Shown one piece after another: positions 43,353 through 52,197 of a stretch of 64,000 nt of DNA (position 1 is its first letter; every line of letters starts with the position of its first letter). Below the pieces are notes generated by a model that worked only from the letters and a program-made list of their open reading frames with translations, was not told the DNA's origin and searched no databases. The position numbers and the translations under genes were made by a program. The stretch covers positions 237,136 through 301,135 of the forward strand of contig NZ_KB894687.1 in the NCBI RefSeq assembly GCF_000374565.1. The letters run 5' to 3'. Source of the DNA: Siminovitchia fordii DSM 16014 = CIP 108821 (GTDB lineage: Bacteria > Bacillota > Bacilli > Bacillales > Bacillaceae_C).

Positions 43353-43745
43353 ATGATGATGGAATTTCGGATGAAAGATGGAGGATTTTTTACGGAGCTT
43401 CCGTACGGAAGACTTGAAGTTTCAGGGGATGAAAACTATGGGTTCAGGCCCTATCAATTATTGGTTTCTTCATTAGCGGTTTGCAGCGGAGGTATACTGC
43501 GCAATATATTGGAGAAAATGCGGTTAGATGTACATGATATTCAAATTACAACAAATGCTGAAAGGAACAAAGAAAAGGCCAATAGGATTGAAAAGGTTTC
43601 TCTGCATTTCAAAATCACAGGGACGGGGCTCAGGAAAGATAAGCTTGAAAGAGTGATGGAACTTACAAAAAAGAACTGTGCCATGGTTCAATCTGTTGAG
43701 GGATCTATAGAGGTGAGTGAAACTTTTGAGATCATCGAGGTTTAA
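43353..43745 (+). CDS. OsmC-like protein
   Basis: 130 residues, OsmC/Ohr fold: FRPYQLLVSSLAVCSGGILRNILEKM with the first conserved Cys near residue 49, and TKKNCAMVQSVEGSIEV with the second Cys near 113. OsmC members reduce hydroperoxides through this Cys pair, but many paralogues are uncharacterised. Start within the ATGATGATGG cluster after GGGGGAAA. 27 bp before the exchanger gene, probably cotranscribed. Confidence 0.82.
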   Translation: MMMEFRMKDGGFFTELPYGRLEVSGDENYGFRPYQLLVSSLAVCSGGILRNILEKMRLDVHDIQITTNAERNKEKANRIEKVSLHFKITGTGLRKDKLERVMELTKKNCAMVQSVEGSIEVSETFEIIEV

Positions 43746-43772
43746 ACCGCTAGTTAGGAGGAGCATAAGCGG

Positions 43773-44846
43773 ATGATAAATAAGATATTTTTAATCTTGA
43801 TTGCCATAGGGTTGCCGGTATCGGTTGTAGGGTCCATGATGCATTGGCCAAGTGCAGTGATGTTTGGCGTCTATTGTTTAACTATCATTGCTCTTGCCGG
43901 AGTTATGGGAAGAGCGACTGAAAGCTTGTCCATTGTGGCGGGACCGCGAATCGGCGGATTATTGAATGCCACTTTTGGAAATGCAGTGGAGCTTATCATT
44001 TCTATTTTCGCCTTAAAAGCTGGGCTAATTAGTGTAGTCCTTGCATCTTTGACAGGATCGGTCATAGGTAACCTGCTGCTAGTGGGAGGGTTATCCTTTT
44101 TCATCGGGGGCTTAAGGTACAAAAGACAGGTATTCAGTATCTATGATGCGCGGCATAACGTCGGGTTATTGATGTTTGCTATAATTGTCGCCTTTATGAT
44201 TCCTGAATTATTCACAACTAACATGAATGATCAAAAGACAATGGCACTGAGTATCGGCATTTCCATTATCATGATCATCCTCTATATGGCTGCTCTTTTT
44301 TTCAAGCTGGTAACGCATCGCGGGGTGTATCCCGCAACTACACATCAAGGTGTACAACACGCTGAAGAAGTAGAGGAGGAAGTTCCTGAGTGGTCCAAAT
44401 GGAAGGCGATTATTATACTCGCCCTTGCTACACTGGCAGTCGCCTATGTGTCTGAAAAGCTTGTGCACACCTTTACAGCGGTTGGAGAACAATTTGGCTG
44501 GTCGGAGCTGTTTATTGGGGTCATTATCGTAGCCATTGTCGGGAATGCAGCCGAGCATGCTTCAGCTATCATCATGGCATATAAAAATAAATTGGAAGTG
44601 GCTGTGGAAATTGCAATCGGATCCACTCTTCAGGTAGCTATGTTTGTAGCCCCGATTCTTGTACTTGCCTCCTTGTTTTTCCCAACAAATATGCCTCTTG
44701 TATTTACTGTTCCGGAGCTTGTGGCGATGGCAACAGCTGTCTTGCTATCTATTGTCATTATTAATGATGGAGAATCCAACTGGTTTGAAGGGCTTACGAT
44801 GCTTGCGGCATACTTGATCATGGGAATCGGATTTTATTTGCTTTAA
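43773..44846 (+). CDS. chaA: Calcium/proton exchanger (CaxA/YfkE type)
   Basis: 357 residues, eleven predicted spans in two homologous halves, each with the cation-exchange motif: GGLLNATFGNAVELIISIFALK near residue 67 and GVIIVAIVGNAAEHASAIIMAYKNKLEVAVEIAIGSTLQV near 248. The His/Glu-rich cytosolic loop (TTHQGVQHAEEVEEEVPEW) separates them. Exchanges Ca2+ for H+. Start ATG after AGGAGGAG. Confidence 0.92.
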   Translation: MINKIFLILIAIGLPVSVVGSMMHWPSAVMFGVYCLTIIALAGVMGRATESLSIVAGPRIGGLLNATFGNAVELIISIFALKAGLISVVLASLTGSVIGNLLLVGGLSFFIGGLRYKRQVFSIYDARHNVGLLMFAIIVAFMIPELFTTNMNDQKTMALSIGISIIMIILYMAALFFKLVTHRGVYPATTHQGVQHAEEVEEEVPEWSKWKAIIILALATLAVAYVSEKLVHTFTAVGEQFGWSELFIGVIIVAIVGNAAEHASAIIMAYKNKLEVAVEIAIGSTLQVAMFVAPILVLASLFFPTNMPLVFTVPELVAMATAVLLSIVIINDGESNWFEGLTMLAAYLIMGIGFYLL

Positions 44847-44925
44847 CAGGGATAATCCTTCAGGTTTATGAAAAAATAACTATAATATCATTTTATGCCG
44901 CTTACACGAAAGGAGTAAATGCAAC

Positions 44926-45729
44926 ATGAAACGGCATCTTATCATCCTGAAGGTATTCATCCTACTGGTTTTTTTATCGATACCTGCAACGGAAACAGCA
45001 GCTAAAAAGGAAAATAGTAAACCAAAGGGGCTGGAGGTCCCTTCCTCTGTTGTGAATATAAGCAAGGAAAACACTTTTGCAAACCCAACACCTGACCTGC
45101 CCCGCCTGCAGCCCAGCAATTTTGCCAAGGAGCTGTTGGAATCATCTAAGATTAAAATAGAAAATCCGAAGCTGATCCGGATGCTGAACGAATCAGCTGC
45201 GACAAAGTCGCCCTTCTCATTTGGTGCCAGAGCAACCATTTTTTTAGGTGAATGGCCTTTAAACTATAAATCAGAAGAAACAGCTCCTAACTGGCAATAT
45301 CAAAAGGTGAATACAAATTTCTATGATAACCGCGGAGGAACAGGCAATTATCAAATACATTATGTACAAGAAGCGCAAAAAATAATTAAAGGCGGCCTTA
45401 CAGCCAAGGTCGTCCAAGCAGAAGATGTGCAAAAAATGATGCAGCAAAAAGCGTATGAGAAAGTAAGGCTTCCGCTTGCTTTTGAGACGGCAGTTGGTGG
45501 GGGTACGAAACATCACCAGGTTTACAATATACCTCCGACGAGAACGGGATATTTATATGCTTATGCACCGGCAGTCCATGAAAAGGGCAGCCTTACGTTT
45601 GGAGAGGTCTATCTGGTCATGAAAGGTTCAAAGTACAGAATCATTGTTAAGAATGTCACTTCCCAGGAAATCGGTGCCTGGATACCGATCCAGGATCATT
45701 TAAGCTTTTCTTTTGAAGCAAGACAGTAA
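44926..45729 (+). CDS. yfkD: YfkD-like exported protein
   Basis: 267 residues with a cleavable signal peptide (HLIILKVFILLVFLSIPATETAAK, no lipobox). The mature part includes SPFSFGARATIFLGEWPLNYKS, NWQYQKVNTNFYDNRGG and EIGAWIPIQDHLSFSFE, matching YfkD. Extracytoplasmic, function unknown; in B. subtilis it lies next to yfkE as here. ATG after GAAAGGAG. Confidence 0.87.
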   Translation: MKRHLIILKVFILLVFLSIPATETAAKKENSKPKGLEVPSSVVNISKENTFANPTPDLPRLQPSNFAKELLESSKIKIENPKLIRMLNESAATKSPFSFGARATIFLGEWPLNYKSEETAPNWQYQKVNTNFYDNRGGTGNYQIHYVQEAQKIIKGGLTAKVVQAEDVQKMMQQKAYEKVRLPLAFETAVGGGTKHHQVYNIPPTRTGYLYAYAPAVHEKGSLTFGEVYLVMKGSKYRIIVKNVTSQEIGAWIPIQDHLSFSFEARQ

Positions 45730-45758
45730 GGTTCAGGCGCATGCCTGGCCTTTTTTAT
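45730..45758 (+). terminator. Terminator of yfkD
   Basis: Short CAGGC / GCCTG stem with GCAT loop extended by G/C pairs, then CCTTTTTTA directly after the stop. Confidence 0.65.
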
Positions 45759-46167
45759 TGATTATGTAAAAATATAGGTTCAAAAATAATAAAGCTGTAA
45801 AAAGATCAGTTTTTTATATGGGGTCGGTTTCAAAATAACGCAACTTGCTTTGGTTGATGATACATATTTTACGGACCCAACCCAATATAAGTTACAGATT
45901 TAATCGGTACGCACTGCCAACGCCTCTTTTGTTTTTTAGTACAACATATCCATATTTATTTACATAATGATGAAGAATTCAAAAGAGGGATTCATGCTTG
46001 GGAGATTTACACTTTATATAAAGGGGGGAAAAAACAAATACCCGACTCTTCGTCCGGTATTTGATACTTTCCGGCGACCGCAATACTTTTTGGAAAAGTC
46101 CACCATGGATGAATCACTCCGCTAAGGAAAAATCTAAGGGAAAAGAGTGAAAGGCGGATTATCATAA
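45759..46167. other. Intergenic before pdaA with a hairpin
   Basis: CAAATACC / GGTATTTG hairpin at 46036-46065. A GGGGGGAAAAAA stretch at 46022 has no following start codon. A forespore (SigG) promoter for pdaA is expected but I see no convincing match. Confidence 0.4.
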
Positions 46168-46965
46168 ATGAGACGATGGATGCTAATATTGCCTCTATTC
46201 TTCCTTGTGTTTTTTCAGGCGAACGCTGCGGAGGCTATATCCAACAATGCGATTCATTGGGGATTTAAAAAAGGAAGCGGAGGGAAACAGGCAGAGGCCG
46301 GGGAGGCGTATGACCGCCTTCTGGAAAAATATGATGCATTTTATAAAGGCAACCCTAGGGACAAGGTTTTGTATTTAACCTTCGATAATGGATATGAAAA
46401 TGGCTATACGGAAAAAGTATTGAACGTATTGAAAAAAGAAAGAGTTCCAGCAACATTTTTTGTGACAGGACATTATTTGGAGAGTGCCCCAGATCTGGCC
46501 AAGAGGATGGTGAGGGAAGGACATATCATCGGAAACCATTCATGGAGCCACCCGGACATGACACGGATTAGTGTTGAAAAAATCCAAGAAGAGTTGGAAA
46601 GAGTCAAAGAAAAAACAGCAGCCCTGACTGGACAGACCGAAATGCAGTATTTGCGTCCACCCCGCGGCATTTTAAGTGAAAGGACTTTAAAAGTCGCAAG
46701 GGAACAGGGGTATATCCATGTTCTTTGGTCACTTGCCTTCAAAGACTGGCAGACAGACCAGCAAAAAGGATGGAAATATGCTTATGACAACATCATGGCG
46801 CAAGTACATCCCGGGGCAGTGATGTTGCTTCACACAGTATCAAAAGATAACGCCGATGCATTGGAGAAGGTCATCAAAGATTTAAAAAAAGATGGGTATT
46901 CATTCAAAAGTTTGGACGATTTTATGATGAGGGAGAAAATGGATAATCCTATCATATCACACTAA
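46168..46965 (+). CDS. pdaA: Spore-cortex delta-lactam polysaccharide deacetylase PdaA
   Basis: 265 residues: signal peptide (MLILPLFFLVFFQANAAEA) and an NodB-type CE4 domain. Motifs: LTFDNGYENGYT near residue 70 (metal Asp; the usual DDG reads DNG, as in PdaA), GHYLESAPDLAKRMVREGHIIGNHSWSHPDM near 105 (HxxxH metal site), RPPRG near 155 and PGAVMLLHT near 212. It deacetylates muramic acid for muramic delta-lactam in the spore cortex, needed for germination. Confidence 0.9.
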   Translation: MRRWMLILPLFFLVFFQANAAEAISNNAIHWGFKKGSGGKQAEAGEAYDRLLEKYDAFYKGNPRDKVLYLTFDNGYENGYTEKVLNVLKKERVPATFFVTGHYLESAPDLAKRMVREGHIIGNHSWSHPDMTRISVEKIQEELERVKEKTAALTGQTEMQYLRPPRGILSERTLKVAREQGYIHVLWSLAFKDWQTDQQKGWKYAYDNIMAQVHPGAVMLLHTVSKDNADALEKVIKDLKKDGYSFKSLDDFMMREKMDNPIISH

Positions 46966-46990
46966 GCCTGGGTTTCCCGGGCTTTTTATG
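46966..46990 (+). terminator. Terminator of pdaA
   Basis: AGCCTGGG / CCCGGGCT-type stem with TTT loop then TTTTTATG just past the stop. Confidence 0.75.
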
Positions 46991-47049
46991 TTTTTTTATA
47001 TAAGGAGTGGGTAAAGTGTAAAAACAATAATAAAGAGGAGGAAGATGAC

Positions 47050-47301
47050 ATGTCAAAAGAAGAGCGGAATGAATATTTCAAAGAGCGTGCAGGCACAGAT
47101 GATGCAAGATTCCACGTCGTACCGCATGAAGAAGAGAATTGGGCAGTCAAAAAAGAGGGGATGGAAGAGCCACAGTGTACATCCGCTTCCAAGTCCGAAG
47201 TAATAGAAGAGGCAAAAAGAATGGCCAAGGAAGCGGGAACCATGGCGTATATCCATGATGAGGACGGGAAAATCGACAGGCAGTATAATTATGAAGATTA
47301 G
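47050..47301 (+). CDS. DUF2188 family protein
   Basis: 83 residues. RFHVVPHEEENWAVKKEGMEEPQ then EVIEEAKRMAKEAGTMAYIHDEDGKIDRQYNY is the typical DUF2188 pattern, a small conserved domain of unknown function. Acidic, cytosolic. ATG after GAGGAGGAAG. Followed within 90 bp by the glycosylase gene. Confidence 0.8.
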   Translation: MSKEERNEYFKERAGTDDARFHVVPHEEENWAVKKEGMEEPQCTSASKSEVIEEAKRMAKEAGTMAYIHDEDGKIDRQYNYED

Positions 47302-47388
47302 CCGAGTTGTTCTATAATGAAGGCAGTTCAAATCCATCGAAAGCGGAGCTGTCTTCTTTTTACTATTTATATAAAGGGTGTTGCTGAT

Positions 47389-48252
47389 TTGTGGGAGGAA
47401 AAAGTTGTTATAGATGGACCTTATCATTTTGACTTGGCTTTGGAGAGACTTGCTAAAGATCCGTTGAATAAGGTCGATAAGGATAAACGCTTGATTCGGG
47501 TTCCGATTTATAAAGAGGAGCCGGAAGTGGCCGATGTTCATGCTGTGGGGACGACAGACAAACCCGGTTTTATCATTAGAGGAAAAAGTCCTCATTCCAA
47601 ACAACAGGTAATGAAAAAAATTACCTCTGTATTTCAATGGGATTTACCTCTTTTTGAAATTCATCAGCATTTTACAAAAACAACATTGAATAATATTTTT
47701 GAAAAACACTTTGGGACGCCGATCGTACTGGAATTTTCATTGTACCCTGCTTTGATAAGGCCGATCATTCATCAACAGGTAAACATGTCATTTGCCATTT
47801 CTCTCACTGAACAATTTGCGAAAACTTTTGGCTTTGAAATAGAGGGCGTGCCCTTTTTTCCATCACCTGAAACAGTCGCCCGTTTAAATGTAGGTGAACT
47901 GCGTAATCTTCGATTCAGCCAACGAAAAGCAGAATATATCATCAATCTTTCAAAAATGATTGTCAGCGGAGAATTAAAGCTTTCAGAGCTGGCAGAAAAG
48001 CCCGATAATGAGGTGATAAAGGAACTGGTAAGGATAAGGGGGATAGGACCATGGACAGCACAAAGCTTTTTATTATTTGGCCTGGGAAGGAAAAACCTTT
48101 TTCCCATGGCAGATATAGGATTGCAAAATGCAATCAAGAAGCTTTACCTGTTAGACCGAAAACCTACATACGAAGAAATGGAAAATTACAGTAAAGATTG
48201 GCATCCTTATTTGAGTTACGCTTCTTTCTATTTGTGGAGAAGTATTGAATAA
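47389..48252 (+). CDS. yfjP: AlkA-type DNA-3-methyladenine glycosylase (YfjP)
   Basis: 287 residues, HhH-GPD superfamily. The hairpin LVRIRGIGPWTAQSFLLFGLG near residue 225 binds DNA, and the catalytic Asp is in FPMADIGLQNAIK near 247. An N-terminal AlkA_N-like domain precedes it, and IIHQQVNMSFAISLTEQFA near 130 is the usual signature. Excises alkylated purines. The start is the TTG at 47389 (7-8 nt after AAGGGTG), giving the same length as B. subtilis YfjP; the longer frame upstream is unlikely. Confidence 0.86.
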   Translation: MWEEKVVIDGPYHFDLALERLAKDPLNKVDKDKRLIRVPIYKEEPEVADVHAVGTTDKPGFIIRGKSPHSKQQVMKKITSVFQWDLPLFEIHQHFTKTTLNNIFEKHFGTPIVLEFSLYPALIRPIIHQQVNMSFAISLTEQFAKTFGFEIEGVPFFPSPETVARLNVGELRNLRFSQRKAEYIINLSKMIVSGELKLSELAEKPDNEVIKELVRIRGIGPWTAQSFLLFGLGRKNLFPMADIGLQNAIKKLYLLDRKPTYEEMENYSKDWHPYLSYASFYLWRSIE

Positions 48253-48316
48253 GAGAAGTATGCCGTCGATTGCCACCGGACTGAACAACCTCATACCTGG
48301 CGGGGACTGTGAAAAT

Positions 48317-48342
48317 AGGAAGGCACATATGCACCTTCCTAC
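48317..48342 (-). terminator. Terminator of yfhD-yfhE
   Basis: TAGGAAGGTGCATA-type palindrome (AGGAAGG / CCTTCCT) followed on the minus strand by ATTTTC. Confidence 0.65.
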
Positions 48343-48518
48343 TTCCGCTTTGCCCTTTGGTCAGCGTCTTCAGACCTTGCTAACGCCTTTATGTCATCCT
48401 GGTCCGCAAGCTCCCTGGAAAATTCGATATCATGTCCGTCACTCTTCAACTGCTTTGGAACTTGAGGCAGCTTTTGCTTGTTTTTATCGCGGGTCTTTTG
48501 ATTTCGTGAGCGTCCCAT
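48339..48518 (-). CDS. yfhD: YfhD family small protein
   Basis: 59 residues, highly charged: GRSRNQKTRDKNKQKLPQVPKQLKSDG, IEFSRELADQDDIKALARSEDADQRAKRK. The pattern KNKQKLPQVP and FSxELADxDD matches YfhD. Expressed late in sporulation in related species (known for the family; not visible here). Start ATG at 48518 after AAAGGAG; the longer frame is ignored. Lies 85 bp downstream of yfhE. Confidence 0.83.
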   Translation of the reverse strand: MGRSRNQKTRDKNKQKLPQVPKQLKSDGHDIEFSRELADQDDIKALARSEDADQRAKRK

Positions 48519-48603
48519 TTTTTGACTCCTTTTACTGAGCATTTGCAGAGTATTGCCTGCCTATATATTATTTGCTGCTCACACTTTTTCACTCATGAAA
48601 AAA

Positions 48604-48726
48604 TTATCTTCGCCCTTTTTGTGTATATCCGCCGGCCTGATCCGCCCGTTTGAATTCCCGTTGGTAAAGAACCTCCTGGGTTGCCGAAAGCTTATTTTTT
48701 AACCTGTATTCCTGCTTTTTCTTCAA
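48604..48726 (-). CDS. yfhE: YfhE family small protein
   Basis: 40 residues from a TTG at 48726, 7 nt after TAGGAGGTG. KKKQEYRLKNKLSATQEVLYQ then REFKRADQAGGYTQKGRR matches YfhE (KLSSTQEVLYxREFKxADxxGGY). Too short for usual ORF cut-offs. Basic, unknown role. It sits between yfhD and recX as in B. subtilis. Confidence 0.8.
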   Translation of the reverse strand: MKKKQEYRLKNKLSATQEVLYQREFKRADQAGGYTQKGRR

Positions 48727-48846
48727 CCTGCACACCTCCTAAGTAATTATTATCAGCTTTGCCCTAGCGCATCATTCTAATACAGCCACGTACCTGTCCA
48801 TTTATGATAAAATAGAAATGAGTTGATATGGATGAGGGTGAAAAAA

Positions 48847-49647
48847 ATGCCCGTTATCACCAAAATATCTGTCCAAAAGAAAAATCAAAGCCGTTATAAT
48901 ATTTTTCTTGATAAAGTGTATGCTTTTGCCGTAGATGAAGATACCCTAATCAAATATCATCTTGTAAAGGGCAAGGAATTATCGGATCAGGATCTAACCC
49001 GGATCCAACATGAAGACGAAATCCGAAAGGCATATCATTCAGCGATACAATTTTTATCCTATCGTATGCGCTCCGCTCTTGAAATCCGGGTTCATTTGCA
49101 AAGAAAAGAATGGTCTGATTCCATCATCGATGCAGTTTTACAGGAATTAACGGATAGGAAATATATAGATGATTATGAGTTTGCCAAAGCTTATGTGCGG
49201 ACATATGCCAATTCAGGGAAAAAAGGCCCGATTGTCTTGAAGCGTGAGCTTACAAATAAAGGGATTTCCGAAGACACGATAAATGCAGCGTTGGAAGAAT
49301 ATAATAAAGAACATCAAGTTGAAGATGCCATCCGTCTAGGCGATAAATATGCTGTACAATATAAAAAGTTATCGGAAAGAATGCTTAAACGAAAGTTGGA
49401 ATATATATTATCAACGAAGGGCTTCCCGTTTGACATCATCCAGGCAGCCTTGGAAGCCATAGATTATGAAAAGGACGAGGAACTGGAATGGAAAACCCTT
49501 AAGGGAGAAGCTGAGAAAGCGAAAAGGCGCTATAAAAGATTTACAGGTCACGAATATAGGCAGCGGATGCAGCAGGCCCTGTTCCGCAAAGGATTCACGA
49601 TAGATATGATTAACCGGTTTCTGGATGAAGACACCGGTGAAGAATGA
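48847..49647 (+). CDS. recX: Recombination regulator RecX
   Basis: 266 residues made of tandem three-helix RecX repeats: YHSAIQFLSYRMRSALEIRVHLQRKEWSDSIIDAVLQEL, DRKYIDDYEFAKAYVRTYANSGKKGPIVLKRELTNKGI, then a longer third and fourth repeat typical of Bacillus RecX. It modulates RecA filaments. Start ATG 48847 behind GAGGGTG; codons upstream are not needed. Followed 19 bp later by yfhH. Confidence 0.92.
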   Translation: MPVITKISVQKKNQSRYNIFLDKVYAFAVDEDTLIKYHLVKGKELSDQDLTRIQHEDEIRKAYHSAIQFLSYRMRSALEIRVHLQRKEWSDSIIDAVLQELTDRKYIDDYEFAKAYVRTYANSGKKGPIVLKRELTNKGISEDTINAALEEYNKEHQVEDAIRLGDKYAVQYKKLSERMLKRKLEYILSTKGFPFDIIQAALEAIDYEKDEELEWKTLKGEAEKAKRRYKRFTGHEYRQRMQQALFRKGFTIDMINRFLDEDTGEE

Positions 49648-49665
49648 ACAAGGATGGGTACTGAA

Positions 49666-49980
49666 ATGGAAAATGAAAAAAGATACAGTCAAATGAATGA
49701 AGAGGAACTGAAAAAAGAAATAGCCCTTATGAAGGAAAAGGCCCGTAAAGCAGAACAGATGGGTATGGTGAATGAATTTGCAGTCTATGAAAGAAAAGCG
49801 GTTATGGCCAAGTCCTATCTTTTAAATCCTGATGATTTTAAGCCTGGAAAAATATATGCAATTGAAGGCGATCCGGGCGCCTATTTTAAAATTGATTATA
49901 TGAATGGTGTTTTTGCATGGGGTTACCGTTTAGGCGGATCGGGAAAAGAAGAGGCTCTGCCGATTTCATTACTAAAATAA
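49666..49980 (+). CDS. yfhH: YfhH (DUF1811) protein
   Basis: 104 residues. Helical N-terminal half (MNEEELKKEIALMKEKARKAEQMGMVNEFAVYERKAVMAKSYL) and a small beta-rich SH3-like end (FKPGKIYAIEGDPGAYFKIDYMNGVFAWGYRLGG). Matches YfhH, unknown role. ATG 49666 preferred because upstream codons lack a ribosome-binding site. Cotranscribed with recX; a terminator follows. Confidence 0.87.
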   Translation: MENEKRYSQMNEEELKKEIALMKEKARKAEQMGMVNEFAVYERKAVMAKSYLLNPDDFKPGKIYAIEGDPGAYFKIDYMNGVFAWGYRLGGSGKEEALPISLLK

Positions 49981-49982
49981 AC

Positions 49983-50021
49983 CAGCACAGCGATCCATTG
50001 CCGCTGTGCTCGTTATTTTTA
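49983..50021 (+). terminator. Terminator of recX-yfhH
   Basis: AGCACAGCG / CGCTGTGCT stem then CGTTATTTTTATG. Confidence 0.82.
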
Positions 50022-50038
50022 TGAGAAATATGAAGAAA

Positions 50039-50200
50039 TCACCGTTTGTATCGTTTGACGGCATCTCTCTCTAATATGATTTGTTCTTGGGTCTGCTGTG
50101 TCTGCCCGTTTACTTGTGATCCTCCATGTTTTGGGCGGTACCAACCTCTGTTAAATGGTGTAAGTTCGCGGTTCATATGAGATTGTCGGTTTTTTTGCAA
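50039..50200 (-). CDS. YpzG-like small protein
   Basis: 53 residues from a TTG at 50200, 7 nt after AAGGAGG, instead of the longer frame without a ribosome-binding site. PFNRGWYRPKHGGSQVNGQTQ and QTQEQIILERD resemble YpzG-type small proteins (N/RPKH..SQVNGxTQ). Possibly a sporulation-linked peptide given that sspK lies 20 bp upstream on the same transcript. Assignment moderate. Confidence 0.6.
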   Translation of the reverse strand: MQKNRQSHMNRELTPFNRGWYRPKHGGSQVNGQTQQTQEQIILERDAVKRYKR

Positions 50201-50219
50201 GGCCCTGCCTCCTTCGCCA

Positions 50220-50390
50220 TCATGATTGATTACGCTCGTCTTCCCTTGCACCGGATGCTCTCATTCTTGCCTGTGGGTCAGTGTTAGTCGTTCCATCGGC
50301 ACGCTTTGAACCAAATTCGGGTTTCGCACGTGGTTCTCCTTCAAACCTGTGATTGTGGCCATATGGGAAATCTTTTGCTTTGTTGCGCAA
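50220..50390 (-). CDS. sspK: Small acid-soluble spore protein K (SspK)
   Basis: 56 residues from a TTG at 50390, preceded by AGGAGGCGATG. Core [21 protein letters not shown] then [14 protein letters not shown] matches SspK (xGxPxAKxxFASKRxxGTxNTxPQERMRAS). Minor acid-soluble spore protein packaged in the forespore. Missed by frame lists because of the TTG start. Divergent from yfhJ. Confidence 0.85.
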   Translation of the reverse strand: MRNKAKDFPYGHNHRFEGEPRAKPEFGSKRADGTTNTDPQARMRASGAREDERNQS

Positions 50391-50484
50391 TCGTCATCGC
50401 CTCCTATATATGCGGGAAAAGAACCGCATACTGTTATTTTGACTAGCGGTCGGAAAAATACGACTGGAAAAAGGAGCGAGTTTC

Positions 50485-50754
50485 ATGAATGATTATTATG
50501 AAAGGTTAGCCAGCCTATTATTGGAAAAGAACTCCAATTTATCCTATGGTAGGGCAAGGACTTGGGTGGAACTGTTATGGGAGGATTTCGAAACAACATA
50601 TGCGAAGGCAGGAAGTGCATATCAAGGGAAAGCAGTCGCTGAGAAGGTTGTCAGAACATGGATTATTCAGTATGGGGACAAATTGCATGAATTTGCCGCT
50701 CTGAACCCAAAATATGCTCAGATGCTGAGTGACGAAAAGGATATACTTCATTAA
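50485..50754 (+). CDS. yfhJ: YfhJ (WVELL domain) protein
   Basis: 89 residues. The defining motif RARTWVELLWEDFETTYAKAG lies near residue 23; EKVVRTWIIQYGDKLHEF follows. Small cytosolic protein of unknown function, conserved beside sspK. ATG after AAGGAGCGAG. Ends in a strong terminator. Confidence 0.88.
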   Translation: MNDYYERLASLLLEKNSNLSYGRARTWVELLWEDFETTYAKAGSAYQGKAVAEKVVRTWIIQYGDKLHEFAALNPKYAQMLSDEKDILH

Positions 50755-50757
50755 AAA

Positions 50758-50796
50758 ACAGTGTAAAAAAAGCTGAAACTTTTTTTACACTGTTTA
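50758..50796 (+). terminator. Terminator of yfhJ
   Basis: Near-perfect 15-bp stem (ACAGTGTAAAAAAAG / CTTTTTTTACACTGT) with CTGAAA loop. Confidence 0.9.
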
Positions 50797-50988
50797 AAAA
50801 GAAACGATTGACCGGCGAGGGTATCTTTTTGCCAATGCCAGCGGCTGGAAAACTTCGAAAAAGCTCTGCTTTTTCTGCCGGAGGAAATCGATTCGGAATA
50901 GGGCCCTTTCATCACCTTGATTCGCGTCCCTCATTGAGGACAGCTCCCAGTCTGTACGCCGTACAAGGGTGCTTAATCCTTTTTTAAA

Positions 50989-51969
50989 TCAATCTGTGGC
51001 AACTCGTAATTTTTTTCTTAGTTTTTCTTCGCTGTAAACCCAGCCGGTATACGAGGTGATAATGTCGAGATCATCCGTTAGCTTAACAATAGCGACAAAT
51101 GGGTAATGACCATTGCTGCGGTATCTGAGATCGATAAAACGTACTTCAGTAAAATCGTCATATTTTTTGAGTTCCCATCGGTAGACAGGGGAGAATGATA
51201 AAAAAGCTGAAACATTCTTGTCTTTTTTGGCAGCCCTGAAAATTTCCGTATCAGGAACAGGAATGCGTTTAAACTTGTCAAAGATGGTGACGGATCTTCT
51301 ATAAGCTCTTCCCACATAAAAGTGGTCCTTGGTTGTGACAGCAATCCGCCATTGGTTAAAATGTATCGTGGAAGCGATGATAATCCGGTCTGCATCAGGT
51401 ACCGTTCTTATTACTGCAGATTTTACCATTTGCTGCATGATATACCGTAGGAGGTAATAAAGAGCCATAATTACATATATGACAAGAAAGGTGTTTCCTG
51501 GGTTACCTCCCAGCATCCAAATGACAATCCCAATTACATGGATTCCGAATATATAAGGGTCAAATGTGTTGATCATTCCAAGTGCCACCCATTTTGATGA
51601 TAATGGCCGGAGGGCCTGGGTACCATAAGCGTTGAATATATCTACAAAAACGTGTAATGAAACGGCAACAAGCGACCAGATCCACAAATGGGCCAAATTC
51701 GATCCCGGAAAAATCAGATGTACAAACACTGCGACAAGTATTGACCATAATAGAACAGCTGGAAGCGAATGGGTGATTCCCCTATGATTCCGTATATATA
51801 CTGCGTTATTTTTAAGTTTTAAAAAAGTATCGATATCAGGAATTTGCGAGCCGATGATTGCAGCAACGAGCACACTCTGAGTGTTAACAGTAGTTTCCGC
51901 CACAACTGGATCAAGTGTGGCCAGCCCGCCAATTGCAAATCCCATCACTACGTGAGTAGCTGTGTCCAA
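50989..51969 (-). CDS. yfhP: YfhP, membrane-bound metal-dependent hydrolase (DUF457)
   Basis: 326 residues. N-terminal membrane half with five to six spans holding the family metal motifs: MDTATHVVMGFAIGG, SQIPDIDTFLKLK near residue 45, HRGITHSLPAVLLW near 63 and SLHVFVDIFNAYG near 107. The C-terminal half is soluble. B. subtilis YfhP is the same size and place; its role is debated. ATG at 51969 after GGAGGACC. Divergent from mutY. Confidence 0.88.
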   Translation of the reverse strand: MDTATHVVMGFAIGGLATLDPVVAETTVNTQSVLVAAIIGSQIPDIDTFLKLKNNAVYIRNHRGITHSLPAVLLWSILVAVFVHLIFPGSNLAHLWIWSLVAVSLHVFVDIFNAYGTQALRPLSSKWVALGMINTFDPYIFGIHVIGIVIWMLGGNPGNTFLVIYVIMALYYLLRYIMQQMVKSAVIRTVPDADRIIIASTIHFNQWRIAVTTKDHFYVGRAYRRSVTIFDKFKRIPVPDTEIFRAAKKDKNVSAFLSFSPVYRWELKKYDDFTEVRFIDLRYRSNGHYPFVAIVKLTDDLDIITSYTGWVYSEEKLRKKLRVATD

Positions 51970-52048
51970 TCTGGGTCCTCCTCTGTGAAGGGATTTCTTT
52001 ATATATTTTAGTGCCAGGCCATATAGGGCCAGGCCGTTTTCCTATGGC

Positions 52049-52097
52049 AAGACTCAAGAATTATCTGTGAAAAGGGTTCACTGAGTCTTTTTTGTGT
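52049..52097 (+). terminator. Hairpin with T-run upstream of mutY
   Basis: AAGACTCA / TGAGTCTT arms flank an AT-rich loop, followed by TTTTGTGTG, about 100 bp before the mutY start. It may end a transcript entering from the left or attenuate mutY. Confidence 0.5.
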
Positions 52098-52197
52098 GTA
52101 TCTGTGTATCATACTAATTACTATGAAGGAATTGCAATAGATAAAAATTGATATATACTTTCGAATCATTATTCCCGTTAAAAAGGATGAATAAACT